From: Luidia sarsii
Taxonomy: Eukaryota > Echinodermata > Asteroidea > Paxillosida > Luidiidae
DNA: 64,000 nt
Reading direction: 5' to 3'
Assembly: GCA_949987565.1 (NCBI GenBank)
Contig: OX465103.1
Coordinates: forward strand, 5,308,761 to 5,372,760
Shown here: piece after piece, positions 20,508 to 31,587 of the stretch
Position numbering within the stretch: position 1 is the first letter of the stretch
How the letters are laid out: each line of letters starts with the position of its first letter
The notes under the pieces: generated by a model
Seen by the model: only the letters and a program-made list of their open reading frames with translations
Databases searched by the model: none
Told to the model about the DNA's origin: nothing
Made by a program: the position numbers and the translations under genes

Positions 20508-21114
20508 GACTGTGGAGATGACTGACTGACCGGTACTCGGTCACAGAAGCAGACGATGGTGCGCTGGGATTCCAACCACAGGGTGGCAGTGACAGTTTGA
20601 CACCCCGGGCGGCACAAGGTTGACGGCGATTGGCTCACGCTGCTGTTCTCACACAACTTTTCCAGTCATTCCATGAACCTTGATATTTCGTTTGTTGCCG
20701 ACAGTGGTGTCGCGACGCGAGGAAATCACAGCTAAATCTGGGGGAGCCTCTCTCTCTAGCAGTCTAGACTCACTGCCTGCTTTTCCCCTTTTGGTCAATA
20801 CAGTGTACATGAATTTCTGCCAATTGTTTTTTTACCGACATCTTTGATGAAGGCAAGCTCCAGTCTTGCGTACAAGGTACCTGACTACAAGTTTTCCATG
20901 CTTTCCATGATTTATGTAAGCATAGTATTGTAGCTTTGGAGAAATGGGTACCAGACTATATAGCTGCCCCTCTGGCCCAAATTTTGTTGCCTGTGTTGTG
21001 TTATGAACGAAGACAAGATGGCTACAAGTCTGCTCCATGGTGTCTCTGTGTTGGTTCAGCTGTAAACTCACAGAATGTTGCCCTTTATAGTGCATCCTAT
21101 TTCAGCAGATGTTG

Positions 21115-22070
21115 CAATTCTCTTTTCCTCTCTCTCTCTTCCTCTCCCTCCTTCTCCCTCTACCCCTCCCCTCAATCTCTCTCTCTCCTCTCTCCACGTC
21201 CCCCCCTCTCTTTTTCTCTCCCTATCTCCCTCTCCATCTCTCTCCCTGTCACTCCCTCTATCTCTCTCTGTGTCCCTCTCCATCATCTCCTCTCTCTCCC
21301 CCTCTCTCTCCCACCCCTTCTCTCTAGAGCTCTCTCCCCTCCCTCTCTCTCCCCTCTCTCTCCCCCCTCTCCCCCCTCTCTCTCTCTTCTCCTCTCTCCC
21401 TCTCTCTCACTTTCTCTCTCTATCTCCCCCTCGTCCCTCTCTCTCTCCCCTCTCCCCCCCTCTCTCTCACTTTCTCTCTCTCTCTCCCCCCTCTCCCCCC
21501 TCTCTCTCCCCTCTCACCCCCTCTCTCTCACTTTCTCTCTCTATCTCCCCCTCGTCCCTCTCTCTCTCCCCTCTCCCCCCCTCTCTCTCACTTTCTCTCT
21601 CTCTCTCCCCCCTCTCCCCCCTCTCTCTCCCCTCTCCCCCCCTCTCTCTCACTTTCTCTCTCTATCTCCCCCTCGTCCCTCTCTCTCTCCCCTCTCCCCC
21701 CCTCTCTCTCACTTTCTCTCTCTCTCTCCCCCTCTCCCCCTCTCTCTCCCTCTCCCCCCTCTCTCTCACTTTCTCTCTCTCTCTCCCCCCTCTCCCCCCT
21801 CTCTCTCCCCTCTCCCCCCTCTCTCTCACTTTCTCTCTCTCTCTCCCCCCTCTCCCCCTCTCTCTCCCCTCTCCCCCCCCTCTCTCTCACTTTCTCTATC
21901 TCCCCCTCGTCCCTCTCTCTCTCCCCTCTCCCCCCCTCTCTCTCACTTTCTCTCTCTCTCTCCCCCCTCTCCCCCCTCTCTCTCCCCTCTCCCCCCCTCT
22001 CTCTCTCTCTTCTCCTCTCTCTCTCTCTCTCACTTTCTCTCTCTATCTCCCCCTCGTCCCTCCCTCTCGC
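21115..22070. repeat. about 950-bp polypyrimidine minisatellite
   Basis: The plus strand is almost wholly C and T. TATCTCCCCCTCGTCC appears at 21421, 21542 and 21663, giving a 121-bp unit, then with looser spacing at 21897 and 22043. Sub-repeats of CTCTCACTTTCTCT lie between. Low-complexity Ser/Leu/Pro frames (plus) and Arg/Glu/Gly frames (minus) span it and should not be taken as proteins. Confidence 0.92.
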
Positions 22071-22927
22071 CTCGTTCGCAGCCTACCATATGACTCCTCC
22101 TCAGCTCAGCGGATGGCGGGAGACAACGAACGGATGGGAGACATTTGTATACCCTCTCATCTGTTTTCGCTGCAGAACCTTTTTCGTCCGCGGCTCTGAC
22201 TCAGTCATTTTTTTTCTCTCTCTCTCTCTCTTTCTCTTTTTGCTTCTTCTACTTCACCGCTGTGACTATTTATAAATGTATCTTGTCTGGTTACATTGTC
22301 TGGCCTGCCCCTGATTAGGGCTATCCAGGTGGGACAGATCAGAAGATTGTTTTTCTCTCCATTTTTTTTTGGGGGGGGCGGGGAAGCTTGGCAAGGCTGC
22401 CTCGGTTGTCAGTTGTACTGGTAAAATAGGACTTTGATTCGATTCCCAAGGGTCTGTCTACAATGATGTCTACAAAATCTCCAATCAGTCCCATCATCAA
22501 GGGGATGGCGCAAGTGGTTTTCAGATCATCATGGGAAGGTCATTTGGTTCGTCCAGTTGATGAGCGTCTCTGGTCACCGTACTTGTAACTTGTCCGATCC
22601 GTGCAAGGCCTGTCGAGTTGCATTACTTGTCGCTCTCCCGGCAAACACTGGTTTTGCGTACCGGCGCTCTATTTTCATGTGATTTGTATTTCATATCTTT
22701 TGGGGGAAAATTTTTGTATAAGGGTGTGTCTGAGGACATGTCAGGTTTGGGTTGACAGGTCTAAGGGCTGCAATGTCTGAGTTCATCGTTTTTTTTTCAC
22801 CCTGGGCAGTTTATATTGCACATTTTTGTGAGATTGTTTCCTTTGTCAGGGCTGAATGAATGATATTATTATCATTATTAGCCTGCCATTTCATACCAAC
22901 ACATACATGTATGATAGTACAATGCAC

Positions 22928-25152
22928 CAGGGCTGTATTAAGACTTCGGAAATTTCCCGATTTCTGGAAATGGCGTGATTTTTTAATTTTTGTATTATTA
23001 TTATTAGCTTTTCCGCCGCTTCCAGGGAAGCGGAAAAGCTATATCTTTTGTTAAGCTTTTTCTTAGTCTTCTTCTTCTTCTCCCCCAAAGCCCATAGACA
23101 ATGCACAGGGGTTTTGTAAGCACGACTTTGGTCATTGAACAGACTTGGATTTTTTTCAAACGTGGCAAATGCATAAAGCCCATGCTGAAATTGATCCTAA
23201 ACACCTTGATATCATCATGACGTAATCACGTGTCACGTGACCTTGCTTTAAAGGGGCAAATTTCAAAATCCATTAAAAGCAAAAGTACAAGTTCGTTTGG
23301 TTTCAACTTTGCACTGTATCTAAGTTGGGAAAAGTTGTATCCAAAAATTGCCATCAATTGACCTTGACGTCATCTCATGAATATTTATGAGGTCATGAAC
23401 TTTTCAGATTTTCACATTGAAATGAGCATATTTGACCAACGGAGCAAGATTTTTTTTTTTTTTTTTTTATATCTATTCCGGATGTAGTTTAGAAACACCC
23501 AAATTGGCCAAAATGTCATGACGCAATCGTGACGTCATCAAAATGCGTGTTTTCAAATCACATATTTGCCATTGGACAATCTTCTCGAAATTTGTGGGGC
23601 AGTTAGCTATTGGGCTAGACATTCTAAATCTTGAGTTGCGAATTAATTAACCATTGTTCAGAATTGTTATGATTTTTTTAATATTATAATGTAGTCCCAT
23701 ACACTTTGTGCACATAATATGCACGTGCGTTTTGGGGTAGGAATGGAGGGTACGGGTTCGAAACCCAGTGACGTAAACTCTCTTTTTTTCGTCCGTCACA
23801 AATCCAATTAAAACGACGCGAAATGGGCCTCAACCTATCATAGAATAAACATATGTATTTTGTTCTGTTTTTCTCTGTCTGTTTTTGCTTGGGTGGTCAC
23901 GTGATAGCTCTTTAAAGGGCCAAACTGGCATGTGCAATCATGCCGCGATCTCACATCCCACACGTGACAGTGCTTTAAAGGGGCAACTTGTACACTACAC
24001 TGTAGTCATTAATTATGGCTTCACGTAGGTAGATCTAAACTTCAGACGAAGATTACTACCTGAACGAAGAAAAAATCGTATTTTTATTTTGTCTTCAACC
24101 GACTCAACATATACCCCGGATTGAAAATATCAAAACATATTTCAGGAATTTCCTTTGTTTTTTATTGTTTAGGTTTTTTATACTAAGGGCCATAGGTTTG
24201 TGTACAAATTAGCTGTGAAATCCATTAAGGGCCTAATATCAAATACAAATGGCTTCAAACTTGGCACATACTTAGGTTAGTAGATGGAGATTCATTGCAA
24301 AAAGTGAGATCATCATGACGTCATCAGGGGGTCACGTGACAGGTCATTAAAATGTCAAACTTCAAACTTAATTATTAGCAAAAGTATCGGTTAGTTTGGT
24401 TTCAATTTTGCAGCATATCTAAGTTGGGAAAAGATGTATTCAAAAATAGCCCTCATTCGATCGTGACGTAATCTCATGAATATTAATGAGGTCATAAACT
24501 TTTAAGATGTTAACATTCAATTGAGCATATTTGGCCAACGGAGCGAAATTTTTTTCATTTTTTCTTTGATATCTATTGGGGACATGGTTTAGAAACACCT
24601 TCCGGAGCCAAAATGTCGTTACGCAATCATGACGTCATCAAAATGTGTGATTTTAAAACACATATAAGGCATTGGCCGATCATCTCGAAATTTGGTATGT
24701 CGTTAGCTATCGTGCTAGACATTCCAAATCTAAAGTTTGGAACCGAAGGACCATTGTTTATATTTTTTATGAATTTTTGAATACCACACTCGAGTCCCAT
24801 AGGCTTTGTGCACAAAATATGTACATGCGTTTTGGAGTAGGAATGGGGCTATTCTATGACTTGTTAACAACAGAAGCGGAAAAGCTCTATGCTCTGTTTC
24901 ACAACAGACATATATTTCTCGTTATCATTATTTTTCTTATGTCAAACAGGTATCTCAAGCTGCTCATTTATATTATCTGTTAAAACCCTAAAAACTGAAG
25001 GGCGCCTGCACCCCTGCTGTGAATCTCTCGGTCACGTAAGCGCTCACTCGCAGTCGCATCTCTCGGTCGTGTAAGCACCCACTCGCAGTCCTACAATTTA
25101 TTGGCCTTCAGTTATTTTCAGGAAATGACTTTGTCGGTCACTTACATCCCTG
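22928..25152. mobile_element. CAGGGATG-family element carrying a nested insertion
   Basis: The left end CAGGGCTGTATTAAGACTT and the right end CTTACATCCCTG, with ATGCAC before and ATGTAC after, match the CAGGGATG family. The outer family sequence (AAATTTCCCGATTTCTGG on the left; CTGTTAAAACCCTAAAAACT and CAGTCGCATCTCTCGGTCG on the right) is split by an insertion of about 1.9 kb (23006-24886). Confidence 0.75.
23006..24886. mobile_element. GAAGCGGAAAAGCT element with an internal 1.1-kb duplication
   Basis: It opens with the palindrome AGCTTTTCCGC..GCGGAAAAGCT and closes with GAAGCGGAAAAGCT. Inside, two diverged direct copies of about 1.1 kb share TAAGTTGGGAAAAG (near 23318 and 24417), ATCTCATGAATATT, GGCATTGG-type words and GCTAGACATTC. 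TGACGTCA occurs at 23365, 23530, 24316 and 24630, and CACGTGA near 23234, 23898 and 24333. No long open frame exists. The class of element is unknown to me. Confidence 0.6.
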
Positions 25153-25165
25153 ATGTACTGTCACA

Positions 25166-25315
25166 GAGCGGAAGGTTTGCGGTGACACAACGTACAGTGA
25201 CACATCTCTTTTGAGACGGAGTGTGGCGCTAAAAAAGAGCTACATGTACGGTTGTAACTCAACGTTTCGGGCAGTGTGTACAACATGTACATGTACTCTG
25301 CCTGTCATCAGGAGA
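25166..25315 (-). repeat. half of a foldback element with hammerhead-like core
   Basis: GAAGGTTTGCGGTGACAC, AGTGTGGCGCTAAAAAAGAG, TGTAACTCAACGTTTCGGGC and CTGCCTGTCATCAGGAGAC follow in the order of the foldback family. On the minus strand this gives CTGATGA (25311-25305), a helix formed by GGCAG/CTGCC, and CGAAACGTT (25269-25261), the arrangement of a hammerhead ribozyme core. Confidence 0.6.
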
Positions 25316-27989
25316 CGATGTGTCTCTCCCAATTTACAGGGAGGCAGACTCAAGAAGAAGCGGAGGAAAAGAAACCCCCCCCCCCCCCTCAGATGATGGT
25401 GGACTTTCCGTGAATGTTCTACAAAATGATCATGAACAGTTAATGAATAATAATAATAATCATAAATTAACATTTATATTGCACAGTCTTCACGAAAATG
25501 ATCGTGCGCGCATTACATAAAAACAAACCTAATTCATTTAAAAAATCACTTACAAAAACTAAATCCTCTCAAAATGACTTAACCAAACAATAATACATAC
25601 ATGTTTGTAGAAAAACAATTAAAAACCTATTAAAAACCTCCCCACAAATGCACCAAGTGAAAACACAAACAGAAAGAGAACCAAAATAATAATGTGGGAA
25701 TGATTTAAATTTGCAATGCAAGATTTGAGAGTAAACAATTACTTAGTTAAAAGCCAATTTAAAAAGATAAGTCTTTATTTCACACTTAAAAATAGTAATA
25801 GACTGAGATTGTTGGATTTCAGCAGGCAACTTGTTCCATAATTCAGGGGCTGCATGTAGAAAAGATCTATGCCCCGGTGTCTTTAACAGTCTTCCCTTAA
25901 TAGGAATTTCAAAACATACTGTAGGTTATTGTAAGATCGTAAGCAATACATCCTTAAACAACAAATGAGACAATCGCATTGATGAATTTCCACGAACATA
26001 AATTTGTTTAGTGACTGGATGAAAAAAGGGCACTCTTCATAAAAAATCTATCAATAAAGTGCATATTTGATAAACAACTCGCTAAAAAGGTGAACAAAAG
26101 TTGACTATGAATAAAATGCATATTTCATGAACAATTCACCTCACTAAGATTCATTAAAGGATCATGCAATTTTCATGAACTTTTATGCAACATGGGGGGA
26201 GAATGCAAAAGTGTGCAGTCTCCAATTCAACAGTGAGTGAACAGGAGAGATGTACATGTAAGACTACCCAATTTCACACAGTGACAACTTTTTTCAATCA
26301 GGCATTCAGGCAAAGCACTGAGGGCACTGTGCTAACTATGGGAAGAGTTAAATCATTATTTTGATTCCCGTCCGAGGAGTTTTTCTTGCTGAAATGCTTT
26401 ACGCGTGTCCCTGACTGAATAAGATGAGTCATGGAATGGCTTATATTTAAAGCAACAAAACTGACATGATACATGTACATGTACATGTATATGATCACAC
26501 TCAAATGGTATATGTAGGTACTGCACGGTGTGAAAGAGAATCAGAGTTGGTAATAGTCTCTCATTCCTCGTCAAAATTTTTTTTCTTTACTTTTCCCCCT
26601 TCGTTTTCATTGATTGTTATTTTTTTGTTTATCTTGTGGACACTGAGACAGTGAATAAAACAGTTCAGTGAAGGGCTCGTGTCTTTAGCTGTGTGCCAGT
26701 GGGCTGTTGCCTGAACCTTTGCAGGGGAAAGGGGGTGGGCATATGTCAAAGAATGGACTGGATGATACAATGTAGGACACTTTTGGATACCTGATTCCTG
26801 GGTATGGTCGTTTTTTGAAATGCAGGCTTAGGCTCGAGCTTAGGCTTCGGTCATATCTATCTTACTCGTTATAATATCACAGGCTTCTAAAAACAAGCGT
26901 TTGGCCCCCAGTTTCTTGAGGAATACCCTGTACAGTACATATCAATCCAACAATCAGTCAAATTCTAAGCCTAAGCCTTCATTCGAAAACGGCCCACGTG
27001 TCAGAGAGTTGCCGTAGCACGGTCCATTATCAGAGAGCCCAGAAATCGCAAACCACATTCCTGCAAAAAGTGCACAATCTAATGAAGTTATAAAGCAAAT
27101 CCAACAAATTTAGCACAGACTCACTGGAACTTTTGAACTAGTTTTTTAAAAACTTGTGCTGGACCCAGGACTTCAACCTGTGGTTTTCGACAGTTTTGAC
27201 CTGAATTTGACTTTTGACTTTTTGACTTTTGAATTGAATGGAGGCCTTGTCGTCAGTATTCCATTTAGAGGCCTGGCCACTGCAGTCAAATTTACTTTGC
27301 CATTTTAATACAGGGTGTAGATGATTTTAATGTTGAAATAAATATTCAAAAATCTCTTTGCATTGTTTTGATAAGGTTGCTACGCCATGCTGTGTACAAT
27401 CTTGTACCAGCGTTCTAGTTTTCGTCCCTGATCGACCTCTCTCATTTCCTCTCCAAAGACGACCGAGGAGAGAAGAGAGAGAGAGAGAGAAAGAGAGAGA
27501 GAGGGGGGGGGGTCGTTTGGTTCAGCAATTGGTTCAGACCTGGCAGTTTTCAACCCCCCACCCCAACCCGTCCCTCCCCTCTTTCGATGACTAGCCAATG
27601 GAATTCAACAGGTTCATGTTTGCCCCCCCCTCCCTCCATCTCTCTCTCTCTCTCTCCCCGCCCCATCCAGCATCCAGTGGATGAGGGATGGGGGTGAAAG
27701 CTTGGCTAGTTGTTACAGCAGCTTAGGGCTGGATATCCAGGGCGGCTCAATTTGGCTCTTTTAAAAAAAAAATTATTCTTTCAAAGATCGGCTTTTGAGA
27801 AGGGGTGGGTGTCGGTGAAGTCTAGCAGCCTGGCCGTCAGATTCTTTGGACGGCCGTCGGGCTCGGCAGTCAATCACGAACCATCAGCGTCTCCCTCTAA
27901 AAATCTGCCGGAAAGACGGCACGAAAACCCACTCTTTGCTAGTCTAGGCATCATTGGGATTGTGCTTGAGAGCCAAGGCTTTCCTCTCC

Positions 27990-28123
27990 CTACCCCATTC
28001 CTGCCCTCTCTCTCTTCCTCTCTCCCTCCTCCACCCTCTCTCTCTCCTCAACCCTCTATCTCTGTCTGTCTGTCTCTCTCTCTCTCTCCCTCCTCCCCCT
28101 CTCTCACTCTCTCCTACTCCCCC

Positions 28124-28191
<68 letters not shown>

Positions 28192-28280
28192 CCCTCTCTC
28201 TCTCCCTCTCTCTCTCTCTCTCTCACCCCTCTCTCTCCTCCTTCTCTCCCCTCTCTTTCTCTCTCACTCTCTCTCTGGAT
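27990..28280. repeat. CT microsatellite
   Basis: About 290 bp of almost pure (CT)n with C-runs on the plus strand. It lies roughly 400 bp upstream of the candidate promoter region. Confidence 0.92.
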
Positions 28281-28639
28281 CGGATAAGTGGATCACAACA
28301 GACCTTACATATGTTGGTATGACACGCACAGCCTGGCAGAATCACTTCTAGCGGGGCCCCGCAGGGAGGATCTTTGTTTAGTGCGTGCGTGTACCTGGCC
28401 GTGCTTGTGTGAATCATGTCAGTGTGTGCTCCGAATGGGTGCCCTTGGAACTGAGCCCGTACCCCCCCCTCCCACCTGCTCCTCCCCCTCCACAGTTCAG
28501 GAGGAGAAAGCTACTGCGCAACAGTGCACTCAGCTGCCCTGTACCCCTCACCAGCAGTGGATGTCTCTGAATGACACAAGCGATACGTCTTCATTTCTAC
28601 TCATCGTGGGTTTGGAATCTGCTGGCACCCGGAGACTCC

Positions 28640-29115
28640 GTGGCGTTTGCCGCGCCCAACTCCTTCGTTTCTTCTTGACTCGGACAGCGGCGTGTCCTCT
28701 AGAGCAGGCGCAGCGGAGCGCGTGTGCGTCGTGCTCGAACGAGGTTATTCTGCAGAGTGGACTTCGCGATCGACGTGAATTTTTTTTTTAGGGGGGAGGT
28801 GTATTCGCCCGTGAGGAGCTACGTACGAGTCACTTTTCCTTCTTGATGCTCTTGTCAGGTGTTGTCCGGGGTGTGGGGTGGATCGGATTGTCTGCGCAGT
28901 GAGAGAGTCTGCAGCATCGTCGTCGCCAAGTTTGGACGCTGGAATGAGACGTGGACGAATGTAGGAAAGTAGGGAACGGCAATCCACCGGAGAGGAGATG
29001 AGATGTAGACGGTTTTTGATTTGAAGGGATTCAAGTCCATTTTTTTTTTTTTTTTTGAGCGCGTATATGTGTACAAACACAAAGCAATAGAAACGTCTCA
29101 GCCTCGTCAGGACCA
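28640..29115 (+). promoter_or_regulatory. candidate promoter and 5' UTR of an alternative transcript
   Basis: This stretch is richer in CpG than most of the intron (for example GCGCAGCGGAGCGCGTGTGC near 28710) and has few of the dispersed repeats. It leads directly into an ATG-initiated exon with a strong donor. There is no clear TATA box. The call rests on position and composition only. Confidence 0.35.
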
Positions 29116-29269
29116 ATGATCGGCGTGGACTACTTGGACTTTTGCGTCCAGCTCCTGGGGGGATGGGAGGTGGCCTTCTATCTGGCCTTCCTAGTCCTCT
29201 GCGTCCTCCAGATCCGCTGCTGTCTGACCCACTCCTGCCAGGGGGCCAGCTGCGGGAAATGGATCCACA
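29116..29269 (+). CDS. candidate alternative first exon of the RPTP gene
   Basis: An ATG at 29116 opens a 51-codon frame that ends one base into a codon at a perfect GTAAGT donor (29270). The peptide starts MIGVDYLDFCVQLLGG, has a hydrophobic segment WEVAFYLAFLVLCVL, and then a Cys-rich part (RCCLTHSCQGASCGKW). The hydrophobic run could be a signal sequence or a signal anchor. The phase-1 exit is exactly what the exon at 30394, 1.1 kb downstream, requires, giving a Thr codon at the join. The product would carry only FN3 domain 4, the transmembrane segment and the phosphatase. The context around the ATG is weak (C at -3), and no transcript evidence is available, so the exon is plausible but unproved. 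Confidence 0.45.
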
Positions 29270-29539
29270 GTAAGTGGACGAACCTGCCGCCGTCTCGGCA
29301 GATGTTGCCAGCATGTGCTGTTCAATGAGGGTTTGCCCGACTCGTTGTAATGAGCACCGAGCGCTCAGTGATCACTGCAGACCTTCATTGAATCACATGT
29401 ACATGTACATGTACATTCTCCCCGACGCAAGACATCATATGAGACTGCCAGTGTTGTCCCTAGCACAAGGAGACGTCAGCACTGTGCAAAGACCGTTTGC
29501 AAACCGCTGCTCACTGACTATCAAAGATTTGGATGGCCT

Positions 29540-29800
29540 GACCTGAGAAAGGTCCTGCTTGGATCGAAACGTCAGAATTCTGCCTTTGAGAAAGGTCCTG
29601 CTAGGATCAACACGGCAGAATTCTGCCTTTGAGAAAGGGTGCTGCTAGGATCAATACGTCAGAATTCTGCCTTTGAGAAAGGTCCTGCTGGGATCAACAC
29701 GGCAGAATTCTGCCTTTGAGAAAGGGTGCTGCTAGGATCAAAATGTCAGAATTCTGCCTTTGAGAAAGGTCCTGCTAGGATTGAAATGTCAGGCCCTCCT
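29540..29800 (+). repeat. tandem array of hairpin (hammerhead-like) units
   Basis: CAGAATTCTGCCTTTGAGAA occurs at 29573, 29615, 29660, 29703 and 29747, spaced 42 to 45 bp, each followed by GGTCCTGCTAGGATC or GGGTGCTGCTAGGATC and AACACGGCAG or AAACGTCAG. Elsewhere in the window the same unit occurs singly or as an inverted pair; here it is a head-to-tail array of about six. Confidence 0.85.
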
Positions 29801-30393
29801 AATTTTTTGATAAGAGTAGACGTGCAGTGTTTTGGGCAACCTACCGGTAGTTTTACTCTCATTAATTCTGGAATAATCTTGCAATGAAAATGATGATACC
29901 TTTAAACCAAAAACAGACCATGAGCATGAACAATCCCCCAGGCAGTTTTGAGCTTCTCCAGAAATCCGCTGTATATTTTGTTTCTTTCCTTATCGTGATT
30001 AAAGCTATGGATATGTTAAGATTTTGGCATTGGTAGAATTGTCATGTTTTTTCCCCTAGGTAGGTCAGCATGTAATGAGCACTGTATGCTCAGTGCTTTG
30101 CTGAACAAAAAAAACAACCGTTGTCCATCTCATCATTTCAGTTTCACAGTAACCATTGATGGACACGGGTAGCATCTGAATATCACGTTTTCCGTCCACC
30201 GAGTAAAAAGAACGAAAACCCAAGCACGCCGGAAAGAAGTTGTTCCATTTTTGTCCCGATGACATACTGCGGGTCTTTCCTGAATCAAATTGGCCCTCCG
30301 AGATTGTGGGTCCGGTGTGCACATGTTTGACCGATCTTGGGTTTGTTTTTTTCCCTTCACCGAGTTGACTTTGTTTTCTCTTGTTCTTTGTAG

Positions 30394-30548
30394 CGCCTAG
30401 CCGTCCAGTGAATGTGACGGTGGAAGACATTGGCATGGGAAGGGCCAGGGTGTCTTGGACGAAGCCCGAGGTTTACTACAAGACAGTGGACAGCTACACC
30501 GTCACCTACTGGGAGTCTGGCAAGAACGTCACCATGAACGCCGTCGAG
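30394..30548 (+). CDS. RPTP exon g: first half of FN3 domain 4
   Basis: This 155-bp exon follows a TTCTTTGTAG acceptor and ends GAG at a GTCAGC donor (30549). It enters in phase 1 and exits in phase 0. The peptide PSRPVNVTVEDIGMGRARV leads to SWTKPEVYYKTVDSYTVTY and WESGKNVTMNAVE. The FN3 features are clear: a P-x-x-V-x-V A strand, V-S-W-x-x-P, and S-Y-T-V-T-Y-W. Two NVT sequons are visible. Two upstream exons fit its phase: the one at 16089 in the long form and the candidate first exon at 29116. Confidence 0.95.
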
Positions 30549-30785
30549 GTCAGCCGCAAGATCCTTTCGTTCTCCCCCCCCCCCCCTCCCTGGTTTTAGC
30601 TTTCAAAAGATTTCAAAAATGTGGTCAATTTCCAATATATGAATGAAGTGGAAGACTTTTTTCTTTGGTCTGAGTTTTAGAATGACCCTATGAATATGTG
30701 GCTATTAATATGTGACTACATGTATAATACTATGAATGTGAAACTAATACCATGTATGAACTGAATCTGCTACACGACCTTGACA

Positions 30786-30860
30786 AGCTCGGTGGTCAAG
30801 TGGGTAAGACGTGTGCACTAGAAAGCAGGAGTCGTGGGTTTGAATCCCGCCCGAGCTGCC
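30786..30860 (+). repeat. tRNA-derived SINE-like copy
   Basis: AGCTCGG and CCGAGCT form a perfect acceptor-like stem; the D-arm is GTCAAGTGGGTAAGAC and the T-arm GTGGG-TTTGAAT-CCCGC. The anticodon region (GTGCACTAGAAAGCAG) does not make a standard arm. GGCAAACCCTCATTGAA follows at 30890, the same body sequence as beside the copies at 8725 and 8984. Confidence 0.7.
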
Positions 30861-31587
30861 TGTATTTTTTTTTCTTCAGCAGGCAATCAGGCAAACCCTC
30901 ATTGAAGTAATACTATGGGTATGTGATGTGACTATAGTACTATGAGATGAGTACAGTATGTGACTATGAGTATGAGATGGAGTACAACTACAAGTGTGTG
31001 TCTATAATATTACAAGTTTGTTCAGGCATTGAACATGCTAACCATTAGCAACTTTGACTTCTGCTAAAAAGTTAGTCATTAAACCCTCTATCAAAGCTAA
31101 TCTGATGCGAGCATGTCATTAAGACAACCATGTTTAGGTACTCATTTCATGGCTTGTTTCGGACCGAGCCGGGATGGCCATCTCTGTAGGGTGGAAATAT
31201 CATGCCCCTGTAACTTCTGTGTTGAGTATCAAGCTACTCGGTTTGAACTTTGACCTTTGAAAGGATGTCTCGATACAGACAAATGGTATACTGTCATGTT
31301 CATTGCAGTGGTTACGTGCATCCTGCATATATGTACATGTATGGATGTACAATGTACATGAATTAGTCAAAACCACATTGGGTTTCCCATAGTGACACGT
31401 TCACGTTCACAGGCCACTTCCCCAGAAGTAATGGTACATGCCATGAAGCCTTCTCCCCACTGCCCACACAAGCATCCCATATGGGAAGTACATGTACATT
31501 TGTACATGTACATGTGTACGTACAGTAACTCACTTTTTGGGGGTTCACCTTGTCCAAGAAGGCCATACTGTAATCGTCATCCTTTAA

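Larger units (their letters stand above)
16185..30393. other. intron 6 of the visible gene (14.2 kb)
   Basis: It contains a 35-bp satellite (16321-18709), a non-LTR retrotransposon 3' fragment (20100-20507), a roughly 950-bp pyrimidine tract (21115-22070), a nested mobile-element complex (22928-25152), and an AT-rich stretch at 25430-26200 with TTAACATTTATATTGCAC, in which I see nothing nameable. A CT tract (27990-28280), a candidate promoter with an alternative first exon (28640-29269) and a tandem array of hairpin units (29540-29800) follow. No FN3-like exon was found, and the flanking exons join in frame without one. Confidence 0.75.

Noticed and set aside
20936..22199. Ser/Leu/Pro-rich open frames of 374-385 codons
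   Set aside because: They are translations of a pyrimidine simple repeat.
22081..22275. Possible exon after TTCGCAG (frame starting near MTPPQLSGW)
   Set aside because: It has a good acceptor because of the pyrimidine tract, but no FN3 features, no convincing donor, and the flanking exons join in frame without it.
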